Source: Enterococcus sp. DIV0212c
GTDB lineage: Bacteria; Bacillota; Bacilli; Lactobacillales; Enterococcaceae
DNA: 64,000 bases
Direction: 5' to 3'
Assembly (NCBI RefSeq): GCF_017377505.1
Contig: NZ_JAFREN010000022.1
Coordinates: 1-64,000, forward strand
Under the pieces are notes generated by a model that saw only the letters and a list, made by a program, of their open reading frames with translations, searched no databases and had not been told where the DNA came from. Both the position numbers and the translations under genes were made by a program. Each line of letters opens with the position of its first letter. The stretch's first letter is position 1. Positions 26,475 to 35,686 of this stretch are shown here, in pieces.

Positions 26475-27233
26475 ATGAAAGGGATTAAAGGAAGGAATTT
26501 TATTGTTGTAGGTGGTTCTAATGGCATAGGGAAAGCGACAGCAATTGAATTAATGAAAAGAAAAGGTAATGTAGTTATAGCTGATTTAGACGAAGCAAAT
26601 GCTATGGATGTAATTAGAAAAAATAACAAATATACTGAAAAAAGTTATTTTTATAAAACGAATATTACTAATATGAAAGATTTAGTGGGCTTAGTAAACT
26701 TTGTTGAAAAGAACATGGGGCATGTGCATGGTTTAGCAAATATAGCATCAGTGAACATATTCTCAACTGACACTCAAAATTTTAATGATTGGATTCAAAG
26801 TACTCAAGGAAGCGTTGCTGCTTATGGAATTTTAACTAGCCTTGTTGTTGAAAAACTCATGTGTTTAGATGGATCAGTTGTCAATATGTCTTCTATTTCT
26901 TCAAAAATTGCTCAACCGAATTATGGAACATATTCCGCTGCAAAAGCAGCTATAAGTGCATTATCAAAATGCCAAGCTTTGGATTTTTCGGAAAAAAAAA
27001 TTAGGGTGAATACAGTTTGTCCTGGCACGATATGGACTAAGAACAACGAAAAACATTTGAAAATGAGTCGCACTGAGGCAGATGAATCTAAAGATATTGG
27101 AGGAAAACACATTCTTAATCGATGTGGAGATCCTGAAGAAGTTGCGGATGCAATTGTTTTTCTTCTTTCAAATAATTCTTCTTTTATAACGGGTACGGAA
27201 ATAATTGTGGATGGAGGGTATACAAGTTTATGA
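26475..27233 (+). CDS. Short-chain dehydrogenase/reductase
   Basis: 252 aa classical SDR. The cofactor loop is GGSNGIG (13-19), and the catalytic Ser139/140, Tyr153 and Lys157 are in place. An acidic residue after the second strand (ADLDE) suggests NAD rather than NADP. The C terminus ends in the common IIVDGGYTS. In the aminocyclitol model it would oxidise a cyclitol hydroxyl to a ketone for transamination. It overlaps the next gene by four bases. Confidence 0.88.
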   Translation: MKGIKGRNFIVVGGSNGIGKATAIELMKRKGNVVIADLDEANAMDVIRKNNKYTEKSYFYKTNITNMKDLVGLVNFVEKNMGHVHGLANIASVNIFSTDTQNFNDWIQSTQGSVAAYGILTSLVVEKLMCLDGSVVNMSSISSKIAQPNYGTYSAAKAAISALSKCQALDFSEKKIRVNTVCPGTIWTKNNEKHLKMSRTEADESKDIGGKHILNRCGDPEEVADAIVFLLSNNSSFITGTEIIVDGGYTSL

Positions 27234-28279
27234 GTTCAAATAAAAAACACTATGCCGTTATCTTTAAAAATAGTAATGTAAATCTATTTGTAAGTGAATC
27301 AATTTTAAACAAATTAAAAAAAATGACGTATCACTTTTTTAATTATTTTTCATTAGATAATTTAGCGCATAATCAGACAAAATCATGGAGTATAAGCTAC
27401 GTTGACAAAATGATGGATAATTCAGAAACTCATCAAACAATAGCAATGGAAAGTGATGTTGAAGAAGATATAAAATACTATTTTTCATCAAGAAAAAAAG
27501 AAATTTTAGTTTTTAGAGGAAAGATGAATGATGAATGGTTGGCACGAAGTATCATGAGGCTAATTAGAAATATTTTTAGATTTTTAGCAATGGAAAACGG
27601 AGAAATCTTTCCACATGGGGGGCTAGTTTCTATAAATGAGAAAGGGGTTGCATTTATTGGAGAGAAGCGAAGTGGAAAAACTACGAATATTTTGAATTGT
27701 TTAAAATCAGGTGCTGATTTTGTTTCAAATGATGATGTTTCAATTATGTTAGAAAACGAAAAATTGATAGCATATGGCTGGCCAAGAGGTATTGGGGTGA
27801 GAGGAGATAGCCTCAAAATGGTTTTGGGACTTGAAGATTTATCTTCATTATATGAAACTCTCAATCATCCTGGAAACAAAATTATTGAATACTCAGACTT
27901 TAAAGGATTAGAGCCAAATGGATTAATCTTTTTTCAACCAGAAGAACTTTCTAGTACATTTCATTGTAAAGTAATACCGTCTATTCAATTAGACATGATT
28001 GTATTTACACAGTTTACGGATGACACATTGATGGATCCGGTTTTAGAAGAATTAGCATTTGAAGAAGGCGTGAATAAATTAGCATCAAATATACTGATAA
28101 ATCCAGGGAAACATAATGAATTTTTATTAGAATCTTTTGACTTTTGTCATCAGGATGAGGTTTATGAAAAATATATAAAATATTTAAAGAATGTTAAAAT
28201 GTTTAAGCTTAAAACGGGATTTACTAAAGATCATAAGGTACCTAGGCTAATTAATGAAATTTGCAAAGGGAATAATTAA
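27230..28279 (+). CDS. HPr-kinase-like P-loop kinase
   Basis: 349 aa. The Walker A GEKRSGKTT (144-152) follows FPHGG (His129), and SNDDV (166-170) follows the P-loop, the layout of the HprK C-terminal catalytic domain; the HprK N-terminal domain is absent. Relatives in lasso peptide loci phosphorylate the side chain of a C-terminal Ser of the precursor. Its presence beside a PF14907-like protein repeats that pairing, although no lasso enzymes are present. Overlaps the SDR stop (ATGA) and is one base from the next gene. Confidence 0.75.
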   Translation: MSSNKKHYAVIFKNSNVNLFVSESILNKLKKMTYHFFNYFSLDNLAHNQTKSWSISYVDKMMDNSETHQTIAMESDVEEDIKYYFSSRKKEILVFRGKMNDEWLARSIMRLIRNIFRFLAMENGEIFPHGGLVSINEKGVAFIGEKRSGKTTNILNCLKSGADFVSNDDVSIMLENEKLIAYGWPRGIGVRGDSLKMVLGLEDLSSLYETLNHPGNKIIEYSDFKGLEPNGLIFFQPEELSSTFHCKVIPSIQLDMIVFTQFTDDTLMDPVLEELAFEEGVNKLASNILINPGKHNEFLLESFDFCHQDEVYEKYIKYLKNVKMFKLKTGFTKDHKVPRLINEICKGNN

Positions 28280-28280
28280 T

Positions 28281-28829
28281 ATGAAAATATTAGTGATTGG
28301 ATGTGCTGGTGCAGGAAAAACTACATTGGCTAAAAATCTTTCTATACGGACCGGCTTACCATATTTTTCTTTGGATGAATTTTATTGGAAACCAAATTGG
28401 AAAAAAAACTATAAAAATGAGTTTAAAAAAAAAATAAGAGAAATTCTATATTCAAAATCTTGGATTATGGATGGCATGTATCCAGAATTGTTAAGTGAAA
28501 TAAGTCAAAGTAATATTAAAGATATTATTATTATCTATTTGAAAATCAAAAAAATTACATCGCTCTTTAGAATTGTAAAACGTACTTTTTTTAGAGTAGT
28601 GACAAAAGAAGAAGTGTGTAATGGAAATGTTGAATCGTTCAAAAATTTAATAGGGGATAGTGGTATCATACCGTATGCTTTTAAGTCTTACGATAAAACT
28701 AAAAAAAAATGTAATTTACTAATTGGATATTCTTATAAATCATTTACTGTTTCGAATAATAAGGAATTAAAAGAGTTAGTTAATAAACTAAGTACATCTG
28801 AAGAAATAGAAAGTAATAAAAAAATTTAG
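28281..28829 (+). CDS. Small P-loop kinase, FlaR/adenylate-kinase-like
   Basis: 182 aa from ATG 28281 (AAAGGG upstream; an earlier ATG lies inside the previous gene). GCAGAGKTT (7-15) and the SLDEFYW segment match the DNA topology modulation FlaR-type family, which are probably small-molecule kinases. The LID region is basic. It would add a further phosphorylation step to the pathway. Substrate not predictable. Confidence 0.75.
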   Translation: MKILVIGCAGAGKTTLAKNLSIRTGLPYFSLDEFYWKPNWKKNYKNEFKKKIREILYSKSWIMDGMYPELLSEISQSNIKDIIIIYLKIKKITSLFRIVKRTFFRVVTKEEVCNGNVESFKNLIGDSGIIPYAFKSYDKTKKKCNLLIGYSYKSFTVSNNKELKELVNKLSTSEEIESNKKI

Positions 28830-28840
28830 GGAGGAATTTG

Positions 28841-29566
28841 ATGGCTAATCTTTATTTTGATGGGCAACATTATGATTGTAGATATCAAGACTATGATAGA
28901 GATATAGATTTTTGGAACAACTTGGAAATTTGTAAGGAAGCAAGTATTTTAGAGTTGTGTTCTGGTACCGGTAGATTAACTTCTATTTTGTCTAGAAAAG
29001 CCAATAAGGTTACAGCGATTGATAATTCTATATCAATGATTGAACAAGCTAAAGCAAAACTATTAGACCATAAAAATATTGTATGGATTAACTCAGATAT
29101 TGAAACTATGAACTTAAATGATAATTTTGATTATGTGATTATGGGGGGACTTTCACTTGGCGGATTCAATAACGATGATTTCAGTAAAGTACTAAAGAAT
29201 TTAAGTAGGCATATGAAAGTAGGGGGTAAGTTTATTTTTGATGGACTTACAGCGAATTGTAAAGTAGAAACTATCAAAAAACCACGATATCGTTACAGTT
29301 ATAATCATCCAACCGATGGAGAAGTTAACGTGTACTATAAAAATGAAGTTATGGATCATACAGAAAAGATTCAGTTATTTTATGTATTTAATAATCAATT
29401 GAGCTTTGATGAAAGAAATGTTCAGTATTATTCTATGGAAAGTTTGGTCAAACAAATTATTTTAAATAATTTTCAAGTAGAATTTATTTATTCGGATTAT
29501 GATGGAACATCTTTTACTAGTAACAGCAAACAATTTGTAATGTCTATAATTAAAGGTGGGGATTGA
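28841..29566 (+). CDS. SAM-dependent methyltransferase 1
   Basis: 241 aa class I methyltransferase. Motif I ELCSGTGR (38-45), motif II AIDNS and an acidic post-motif VIMGG strand are visible. Family members act on small molecules. ATG 28841 has GGGAGG upstream and is preferred to a TTG one codon earlier. Overlaps the next methyltransferase by one base (TGATG). Confidence 0.85.
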   Translation: MANLYFDGQHYDCRYQDYDRDIDFWNNLEICKEASILELCSGTGRLTSILSRKANKVTAIDNSISMIEQAKAKLLDHKNIVWINSDIETMNLNDNFDYVIMGGLSLGGFNNDDFSKVLKNLSRHMKVGGKFIFDGLTANCKVETIKKPRYRYSYNHPTDGEVNVYYKNEVMDHTEKIQLFYVFNNQLSFDERNVQYYSMESLVKQIILNNFQVEFIYSDYDGTSFTSNSKQFVMSIIKGGD

Positions 29567-30243
29567 TGTTGGAACGTGACACAGTAATATATAACAATAT
29601 TTGGAAGGAAAATAATAAATATTCAGATGTTTCAGAAGAAGTTATGAGTTTAGCCAAAGATGGAAAAATGGCTTTAGACTTATGTGCTGGGGGTGGAAGA
29701 CACTCAAAATATTTAGTAGAAAATGGATTTGAAGTATTTGCAGTAGATAGGAATGCAATTGCAATACAGGAGCTAAAAAAATATGGGGAAAATAATCCAT
29801 TGCTTAAAGTGATAAATTCAGATGCAGTAGAGTATCTAAAAAAAGATAATCATCTTTATGATTTAATTATTGTATTTGATTGTGTACATCATTTTTGTTT
29901 GACAAAAAAAGATTTAAAAAAAACTGTGGACTCTCTTTATGAAAAAATGAATCCAGGGGCAAAAATACTTATTACGTTTCTTTCAGATATTTCATATCCA
30001 GGCGGAAATGGAAATGTTCGACGTTTGTTCCTCAACGAAGAATCGGCAAATAAACTACTGGATTCTTGTTTTTCTTCTCGATTTATGCAAATAACTCATA
30101 AAAGGGAACAGGTTCATTTTAGTGAAGCAGAAAATTTAATAGATGGAAAATTGATAAAAGGAGATTATAGAGCCAATAGATTAATTAGAGTATACAAAAA
30201 AGTCAGTTTGGAGGATGAAAGTAGTGTTAAGCCATTGGCCTGA
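29566..30243 (+). CDS. SAM-dependent methyltransferase 2
   Basis: 225 aa class I methyltransferase, distinct from the preceding one. Motif I DLCAGGGRHS (38-47), motif II FAVDRN and the FDCVHHF segment resemble the TehB/UbiE-like group. Two tandem methyltransferases suggest two methylations of the product, such as N-methylation of amino groups. Its end overlaps the aminotransferase gene by 20 bases. Confidence 0.83.
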   Translation: MLERDTVIYNNIWKENNKYSDVSEEVMSLAKDGKMALDLCAGGGRHSKYLVENGFEVFAVDRNAIAIQELKKYGENNPLLKVINSDAVEYLKKDNHLYDLIIVFDCVHHFCLTKKDLKKTVDSLYEKMNPGAKILITFLSDISYPGGNGNVRRLFLNEESANKLLDSCFSSRFMQITHKREQVHFSEAENLIDGKLIKGDYRANRLIRVYKKVSLEDESSVKPLA

Positions 30244-31411
30244 TATAAACGAAAATGATATTTCTGCTGTTACTAATCAACTTTTATCAGGTGAATTGTC
30301 AAGTGCTGGAAAAATTGAAGTTGTAAATTCTCTTGAAGATAAGTTTAAATGTTTAACAGGTTGTAAGTATTCTATCGCTATGAGTTCAGGTACGGTAGCA
30401 CTGTATTCAGCACTTTTTGCATTAGGTATTTCTCCTAAAGATGAAGTTATTGTTCCAGTATATACGTACCACGCAGTTGCAGCACCATTAATAGCTATGA
30501 ATGTAACTCCTATATTTGTTGATATAGATGAAGTATTTGGTCATATTAATAGTGAAAAAATTGAACAGAGTATTACCAATAGAACAAAGGCAATTATAGT
30601 AGTGCATAGTTACGGATATCCTATAAATATGGAGCCAATTTTAAATATTGCTAAGAAACATTGTTTTAGAGTTATAGAAGATTGTTCCCATGCCCATGGA
30701 TCTGAATTTAAGGGGAAATCAGTTGGAGGAATTGGAGATGTTGGATTTTTTAGTTTACAAGCTTCCAAATTAGTTCCAGCAGGTGAAGGAGGTATACTTG
30801 TGACCGATAGTCAAGAAATTTATGAAAAAGCGCTTTTATTGGGACATCACTTTGCAAGAACATCGCTTGATATTAAAAGTCAACATTTAAGAAAATTCAT
30901 ACAAACGGGTTTAGGACTTAAATTTAGAATTAATCCATTAGGAGCTGCGTTAGCAAATAGTCAATTTGAAAGACTGCCAGAATTTATTCAAGAGAAACAA
31001 GAAATGTATCGTTATATTTCTGATCGGTTGTCGACATTACCTGAAATAGAACCAATTTTTCCGGAGGATTATATGACTATTTCGACGTTTTATAGTTACA
31101 GATTTAAGTATAAGTCTTGGAAAGATAAAAAGTTCGATCAATTTTTAATGGAATTAAAAAAGAAAAATATTTGTATATCTAAACCGAGTGGAATGCTATT
31201 AAATAAGGAAAATATATTTAATGAAGAAGGATTTGATTTTGGTTTGATTCACAAAAATTGTCAAGATTCAGCGAATCGAAACGTTCAGTTTGATGGAGCA
31301 AATAATTATGTAAATTCAATTTTTCGTATACCATCTTTTTATTCAAGTAAAGCTAACCTCGATGAATTTTTAGATCAAATTTGTTCTATATATTATCAAG
31401 TACATCAATAA
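30224..31411 (+). CDS. DegT/DnrJ/StrS aminotransferase
   Basis: 395 aa from GTG 30224, nine bases after GGAGG; the ATG at 30215 abuts that site and is unlikely to be used. PLP Lys182 is in SLQASKLVPAGEGG, and EDCSHAHG gives the PLP-binding Asp153. This family transaminates keto-sugars and scyllo-inosose (StsC, BtrS). Beside an inositol phosphate synthase and an SDR it most simply makes an aminocyclitol. Bacillosamine-type sugar amination is the alternative, but no nucleotide-sugar genes are nearby. Confidence 0.86.
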   Translation: MLSHWPDINENDISAVTNQLLSGELSSAGKIEVVNSLEDKFKCLTGCKYSIAMSSGTVALYSALFALGISPKDEVIVPVYTYHAVAAPLIAMNVTPIFVDIDEVFGHINSEKIEQSITNRTKAIIVVHSYGYPINMEPILNIAKKHCFRVIEDCSHAHGSEFKGKSVGGIGDVGFFSLQASKLVPAGEGGILVTDSQEIYEKALLLGHHFARTSLDIKSQHLRKFIQTGLGLKFRINPLGAALANSQFERLPEFIQEKQEMYRYISDRLSTLPEIEPIFPEDYMTISTFYSYRFKYKSWKDKKFDQFLMELKKKNICISKPSGMLLNKENIFNEEGFDFGLIHKNCQDSANRNVQFDGANNYVNSIFRIPSFYSSKANLDEFLDQICSIYYQVHQ

Positions 31412-31437
31412 AAATATAAACAAAGTGGAGGATATAA

Positions 31438-32643
31438 ATGATTAACTATTATACGTTGTCAAGTAATGAAAGATATTTTGAATCAGTTGAGAGAAAAGGA
31501 ATTGGACATCCAGACACTATTTGCGATGCGCTTGCAGAAAAAATGTCACAATTGTATTCGAAATATTGTTATGACCAGTTTGACAAATTATGTCATCATT
31601 GGTTTGATAAAGTTTTGCTGATTGGAGGTGAGTCAAACTTTTCTTTTGGAAAAGGTGAAATCACGAAACCTTATGAAGTTCATTTGATGGGGAAATGTGT
31701 CATGAAAATAAATAAGCATGAAATTCCTTTAAAAGCAATATTTCAAGAGGCATGTAAAGAGGTATTCGAATCAAGTTTAACAGATTTTGATGTTAGTAAA
31801 TACTTAGAATTATATATTCATGTTACAGACTATCAAGGACCGGAAAATCATTATAATAGATATAGACCAAAAGAAATTGATGATTTAGTTGATTTGAGTA
31901 TGGATTTAAGTTTGCAAATTTCTAATGATTGTAATATATGTGTGGGGTATTATCCCTTAAGTGTTTGTGAAGAAGCAGTCTACAAAGTAGAACAATATTT
32001 AAATAATCCTGTCTATAAAATTAAACACCCAGAAGTGGGGTGTGATATTAAAGTGTTTGGTCGACGTACAAATAAAGAAATTGATCTTTTAGTTCGTTTA
32101 CCTTTTGTATCAAAATACACACCAAGTAAATCGTTTTATGACTTACGATTGAACAAAATAAAAGATGAATTAATTACTTTAGTTAGTAAAATAAATCAAG
32201 AATATCAATTTAAGTTAAGAATTAACGAAGGAGACAGCCCAGAACAGGCTTATTTAACAGTTACTGGAACAGTTGCAGATACTGGTGATGTTGGTTGTGT
32301 TGGGAGAGGGAACAGGATTAATGGATTAATTACTCCTGGAAAGCCACAAAGTATAGAAGCGCCCTCAGGTAAAAATCCAATTGATCACACAGGTAAACTT
32401 TATAGTATTTTAGCCAGTGATATCGCAAAGAAAATTTATTCAATTACAGGTATGTATAACGAAGTTTACTTAAATTCAATGAAACATAAAAAACTGAATG
32501 ATCCTGATGCGGTAATTGTGCTTACTGAAAAAGAGCTAACTTCTAAAAATAAATTATTGATTGAAAAATATATTCAAGGCTGTTTAGATGATTTTACCGA
32601 ATTAACTAAAAATATTATTTTTCAAAATAAAAATCTTTGGTAG
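31438..32643 (+). CDS. Archaeal-type S-adenosylmethionine synthetase
   Basis: 401 aa. The motifs ERKGIGHPD (18-26), [15 protein letters not shown] and [13 protein letters not shown] are those of the archaeal MAT family (PF01941), not of bacterial MetK. The start has GTGGAGG upstream. Enterococci carry a bacterial MetK elsewhere, so this is a pathway-dedicated SAM supply, either for the two methyltransferases or because SAM itself is a building block. Horizontal origin is likely. Confidence 0.88.
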   Translation: MINYYTLSSNERYFESVERKGIGHPDTICDALAEKMSQLYSKYCYDQFDKLCHHWFDKVLLIGGESNFSFGKGEITKPYEVHLMGKCVMKINKHEIPLKAIFQEACKEVFESSLTDFDVSKYLELYIHVTDYQGPENHYNRYRPKEIDDLVDLSMDLSLQISNDCNICVGYYPLSVCEEAVYKVEQYLNNPVYKIKHPEVGCDIKVFGRRTNKEIDLLVRLPFVSKYTPSKSFYDLRLNKIKDELITLVSKINQEYQFKLRINEGDSPEQAYLTVTGTVADTGDVGCVGRGNRINGLITPGKPQSIEAPSGKNPIDHTGKLYSILASDIAKKIYSITGMYNEVYLNSMKHKKLNDPDAVIVLTEKELTSKNKLLIEKYIQGCLDDFTELTKNIIFQNKNLW

Positions 32644-32661
32644 AAAGGATACTGACATCCA

Positions 32662-33696
32662 ATGGATTTTAAAATTAGAAGGAAGATACAACAAGTTTTG
32701 GAAAAGGGGGCCAAAGGAGAGGATTATGACGACATTAAAACTATTAATGAATATAATTCGAATGAGGATAAAATGTTAAATCAGTTTATTGTGGTGTTGA
32801 AACCAGAAATAACAGCGATAAATAAAGACAGCGAAGTTCAAGAAATATTGGATGATATCTCTTCAGTTTTTGATACTTATTCTGTAAAGATTGGTGGAAT
32901 TAAAATTCTATCAGCAGAATATCTGAAGAAGAATAAAGTATTAGAAAAAATGTATGTATCTCTTTATTCAATTTCATTAACAGGATTTGATGCGTGTTCT
33001 CTAGAAGTTAAAAAAAAGCTAAGATGTATAGTTGATTCTGAAAATATTCCACTTAAGAATATTTTAGGTTCCTACCAATTTTTGGATAAATTCACTCAAT
33101 TTACACCACTATCTCTTGAGACTATGTCTAGAAATGTCATGACAGAAAAGCTAGGAAATGGATGCTATTACATTAATATCAGTGTAAATGGTGAGAACTT
33201 TATTGTTATGAATCCGTTTCATCCACATCAAAGAGAATGGTTTCATTCTGTAAAATCAAGTATTGTTATTTTTGAATGTACAAGTAACACTGATTTCAGA
33301 AAAATTAGAGAAGGATGTATTGGTAGTTTAGATCCAAGTAATTCAAAAGAAGGATCACTTAAAAAAATACTAAATGATAAGAATTATGGAGTTGGGAATA
33401 TAAATGTAGCTTATAATGGATACCACGTATCTCCTGGACCAATTGAAGCCCTAAGAAATATCCTGTATTTTTTTCTAGATAATGATTTTACAAAATTGAA
33501 TCAAACATCACTTGGAAAAACACTATTAAATTTAGGGGTAAAAACTGAGCAGATAGTCAATATTATCAATAATTCTAAAAAAATAGGCAACAAACAACTA
33601 AATCAATCAATTTTTGATAGTACTGAGTTTATGAACAATTCGGAAGTAATCACGTATATTAAAGAACTATTAATTGACTTGGAAGGAAGAGAATAA
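32662..33696 (+). CDS. Divergent nucleoside-diphosphate-kinase-like protein
   Basis: 344 aa, about twice the length of NDK. The N-terminal LNQFIVVLKPEI matches the NDK first strand. The C-terminal part has IREGCIGSLDPSNSKEGS (about 216-232), like the NDK R-G-x-x-G-x-x-x-P-x-x-A-x-x-G-T motif. It then has a segment around YHVSPGPIEALRNILYFF in which His255 aligns with the NDK catalytic His. A middle insertion of about 110 residues is not recognised. It may phosphorylate a nucleotide or another pathway intermediate. The next gene begins immediately after the stop. Confidence 0.6.
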   Translation: MDFKIRRKIQQVLEKGAKGEDYDDIKTINEYNSNEDKMLNQFIVVLKPEITAINKDSEVQEILDDISSVFDTYSVKIGGIKILSAEYLKKNKVLEKMYVSLYSISLTGFDACSLEVKKKLRCIVDSENIPLKNILGSYQFLDKFTQFTPLSLETMSRNVMTEKLGNGCYYINISVNGENFIVMNPFHPHQREWFHSVKSSIVIFECTSNTDFRKIREGCIGSLDPSNSKEGSLKKILNDKNYGVGNINVAYNGYHVSPGPIEALRNILYFFLDNDFTKLNQTSLGKTLLNLGVKTEQIVNIINNSKKIGNKQLNQSIFDSTEFMNNSEVITYIKELLIDLEGRE

Positions 33697-34740
33697 ATGG
33701 GGAAAATTAGAACGGCAATTGTAGGAGTGGGAAATTGTGCTAGTAATCTTGTTCAAGGAATTGAATTTTATACTAGAAATAGAGAAAACTCTGTTGGTCT
33801 GATGAATAGAAAAATGGGGAAATACGACATTAGTGATATAGAAATTGTTGCTGCTTTTGATATTGCAACTGGAAAAGTTGGAGAGGACTTGCATACTTCA
33901 ATTTATGCTAAGCCTAATTGTACAAAAAAAATTGTTGATCTACATTCAAGTGGAGTTATAGTGGAAAAAGGTTTTGTTTTAGATGGATGGGGAAGTCATT
34001 TTAAAGATCATATAGAAATATCTACAAAACAAGAATGTGATGTTAGAAAAGTTTTGATTGATAAAAAAGTAGATATTATAGTAATAATGTTGCCTACAGG
34101 TTCTAAACAAGCGTGTTACAGATATGCTCGAATTGCGTTGGAATTAGGAATAGGAGTAGTAAACGGTATTCCTTCACTTATTAGTCATGACTCAAAAATT
34201 GTTGATTTAGCATTAAAAAACAATACAGTAATAATAGGAGATGATTTTAAAAGTCAGATTGGAGGAACTATTCTTCATAATACACTACTTCGCTTATTAA
34301 CTGAGCGAGGTGTTGAAATTTCAAATACTTATCAAATTAACTACGCTGGAAATATGGATTTTTTGAATTTACAGACTAGTCGAGGCGTTGGAAAGCATGA
34401 GTCTAAAAAAAGAGGGACTATTGCTGGGTGTGGAGATTTGGATGTTTCAATTAATGTTAGCTATATAGAAAATCAAGATGATGTCAAGACGTGTAGAGTT
34501 TGGATTGAAGGCGAGAACTTTGGAAAGTGTCCTGTAACTTTAGAATGTAAACTAACAGTTGTTGATTCGGCAAATTCTTCAGGGGTAATTGTTGATGCTA
34601 TTCGCTGTGCTTTTATTGCAAAAAATAAAAATATTTTTGGATATTTAGAGGGACCAAGTGCTTACTATATGAAATCACCTAATATACAGATGAATAACGG
34701 GGATGCTTTACAAAAAATTGAAGAAATTATCGACAAATAA
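33697..34740 (+). CDS. ino1: Inositol-1-phosphate synthase (actinobacterial/archaeal type)
   Basis: 347 aa. Converts glucose 6-phosphate to 1L-myo-inositol 1-phosphate with internal NAD redox. The NAD loop VGVGNCASN (9-17), GDDFKSQIGG with catalytic Lys185, and the YAGNMDFLN and GKHESKK segments match the short prokaryotic Ino1 family. Ino1 is rare in lactic acid bacteria. It starts directly after the NDK-like gene and would commit central sugar to a cyclitol product; it is the strongest evidence for an aminocyclitol arm. Confidence 0.9.
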   Translation: MGKIRTAIVGVGNCASNLVQGIEFYTRNRENSVGLMNRKMGKYDISDIEIVAAFDIATGKVGEDLHTSIYAKPNCTKKIVDLHSSGVIVEKGFVLDGWGSHFKDHIEISTKQECDVRKVLIDKKVDIIVIMLPTGSKQACYRYARIALELGIGVVNGIPSLISHDSKIVDLALKNNTVIIGDDFKSQIGGTILHNTLLRLLTERGVEISNTYQINYAGNMDFLNLQTSRGVGKHESKKRGTIAGCGDLDVSINVSYIENQDDVKTCRVWIEGENFGKCPVTLECKLTVVDSANSSGVIVDAIRCAFIAKNKNIFGYLEGPSAYYMKSPNIQMNNGDALQKIEEIIDK

Positions 34741-34836
34741 ATTTAATATTTTATAGATTCAAAATTGTTCTAAAAGATAAAAAATTCATAAATTTTTAGA
34801 GATTTAAAAATATGTAATATATGTGAGAGGATAAAA

Positions 34837-35592
34837 ATGTATGATTTTAAAATAGATTCACATGTGCATACAATTAATAGTATCCATGCTTATAGTACAA
34901 TTTCTGAATGTATTGCTGAAGCTAGAGATAAAAAACTAGAAGGTATAGTTATATCTGATCATTTTGGCCCTTTCTTTTTAAATGGTTCCATTTTTCAATC
35001 TTTCGCAGGTATAGCTAATATAGCTAGGTTACCTTCAGAAATAAATGGAATAACTGTTATTGGTGGTGTAGAAATTGATATTGTAAACCCACAGGGAGAT
35101 TTAGCTTTTTTTGATAGTTATTTTTCTTTTGATCAAGAGACTTCAATTGGAGAAAAACTATGCAAAAAAAGTCAAGTAGTAATTGCTAGCTATCATGATT
35201 TTTATCAAAAGTTGTCAGTTGAAGAGAATACAAAGATGCTTTTAAAGGTTATTGATAATCCTTATGTTCATATACTAGGACACATAGATAGGATAGAAGG
35301 CGACATAGATTTTGAATTATTACTTCCCAAAGTAAAAGAAAAGAACAAGATTGTGGAGATAAATTGTAGTACATTTTATCAGAACGGTGATATAGATAGT
35401 TTAAAAATATTAGTGGAAGCATGCTTGAAACATGAGGTCAGTATATCTATTGGTAGTGATGCTCATGTAGCTTATGAGATAGGACAATTTAATGAACTAG
35501 TTTCTTTTCTTAAAGAAATAGATTTTCCAGAAGATAAAATCATTTCAACCAACTTAAAAAAATTTAGAAAAGCAATTAATAAAGTGAAATAA
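34837..35592 (+). CDS. PHP-domain phosphatase, YcdX-like
   Basis: 251 aa. N-terminal DSHVHTINSIHAYST and VISDHFG supply the first metal ligands, and GSDAHVAYEIG the last. The plan follows YcdX-type trinuclear zinc phosphatases along the full length. It could dephosphorylate the inositol phosphate made by the preceding enzyme, replacing a classical inositol monophosphatase. AGAGG ribosome site; 96-base gap to ino1. Confidence 0.8.
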   Translation: MYDFKIDSHVHTINSIHAYSTISECIAEARDKKLEGIVISDHFGPFFLNGSIFQSFAGIANIARLPSEINGITVIGGVEIDIVNPQGDLAFFDSYFSFDQETSIGEKLCKKSQVVIASYHDFYQKLSVEENTKMLLKVIDNPYVHILGHIDRIEGDIDFELLLPKVKEKNKIVEINCSTFYQNGDIDSLKILVEACLKHEVSISIGSDAHVAYEIGQFNELVSFLKEIDFPEDKIISTNLKKFRKAINKVK

Positions 35593-35686
35593 AAATTGAA
35601 AGATGAAAGTTATTTTTTTGAAACTAGTTGATTGAAATAATTATAAAGGTTATTATTGGAATATATCAATTAACTGGAGGTGTATT

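Noticed and set aside
23470..28829. Calling the locus a lasso peptide cluster
   Set aside because: No B1/B2 leader-binding or protease proteins and no asparagine-synthetase-like cyclase are present, although the HprK-like and PF14907-like genes occur in such loci.
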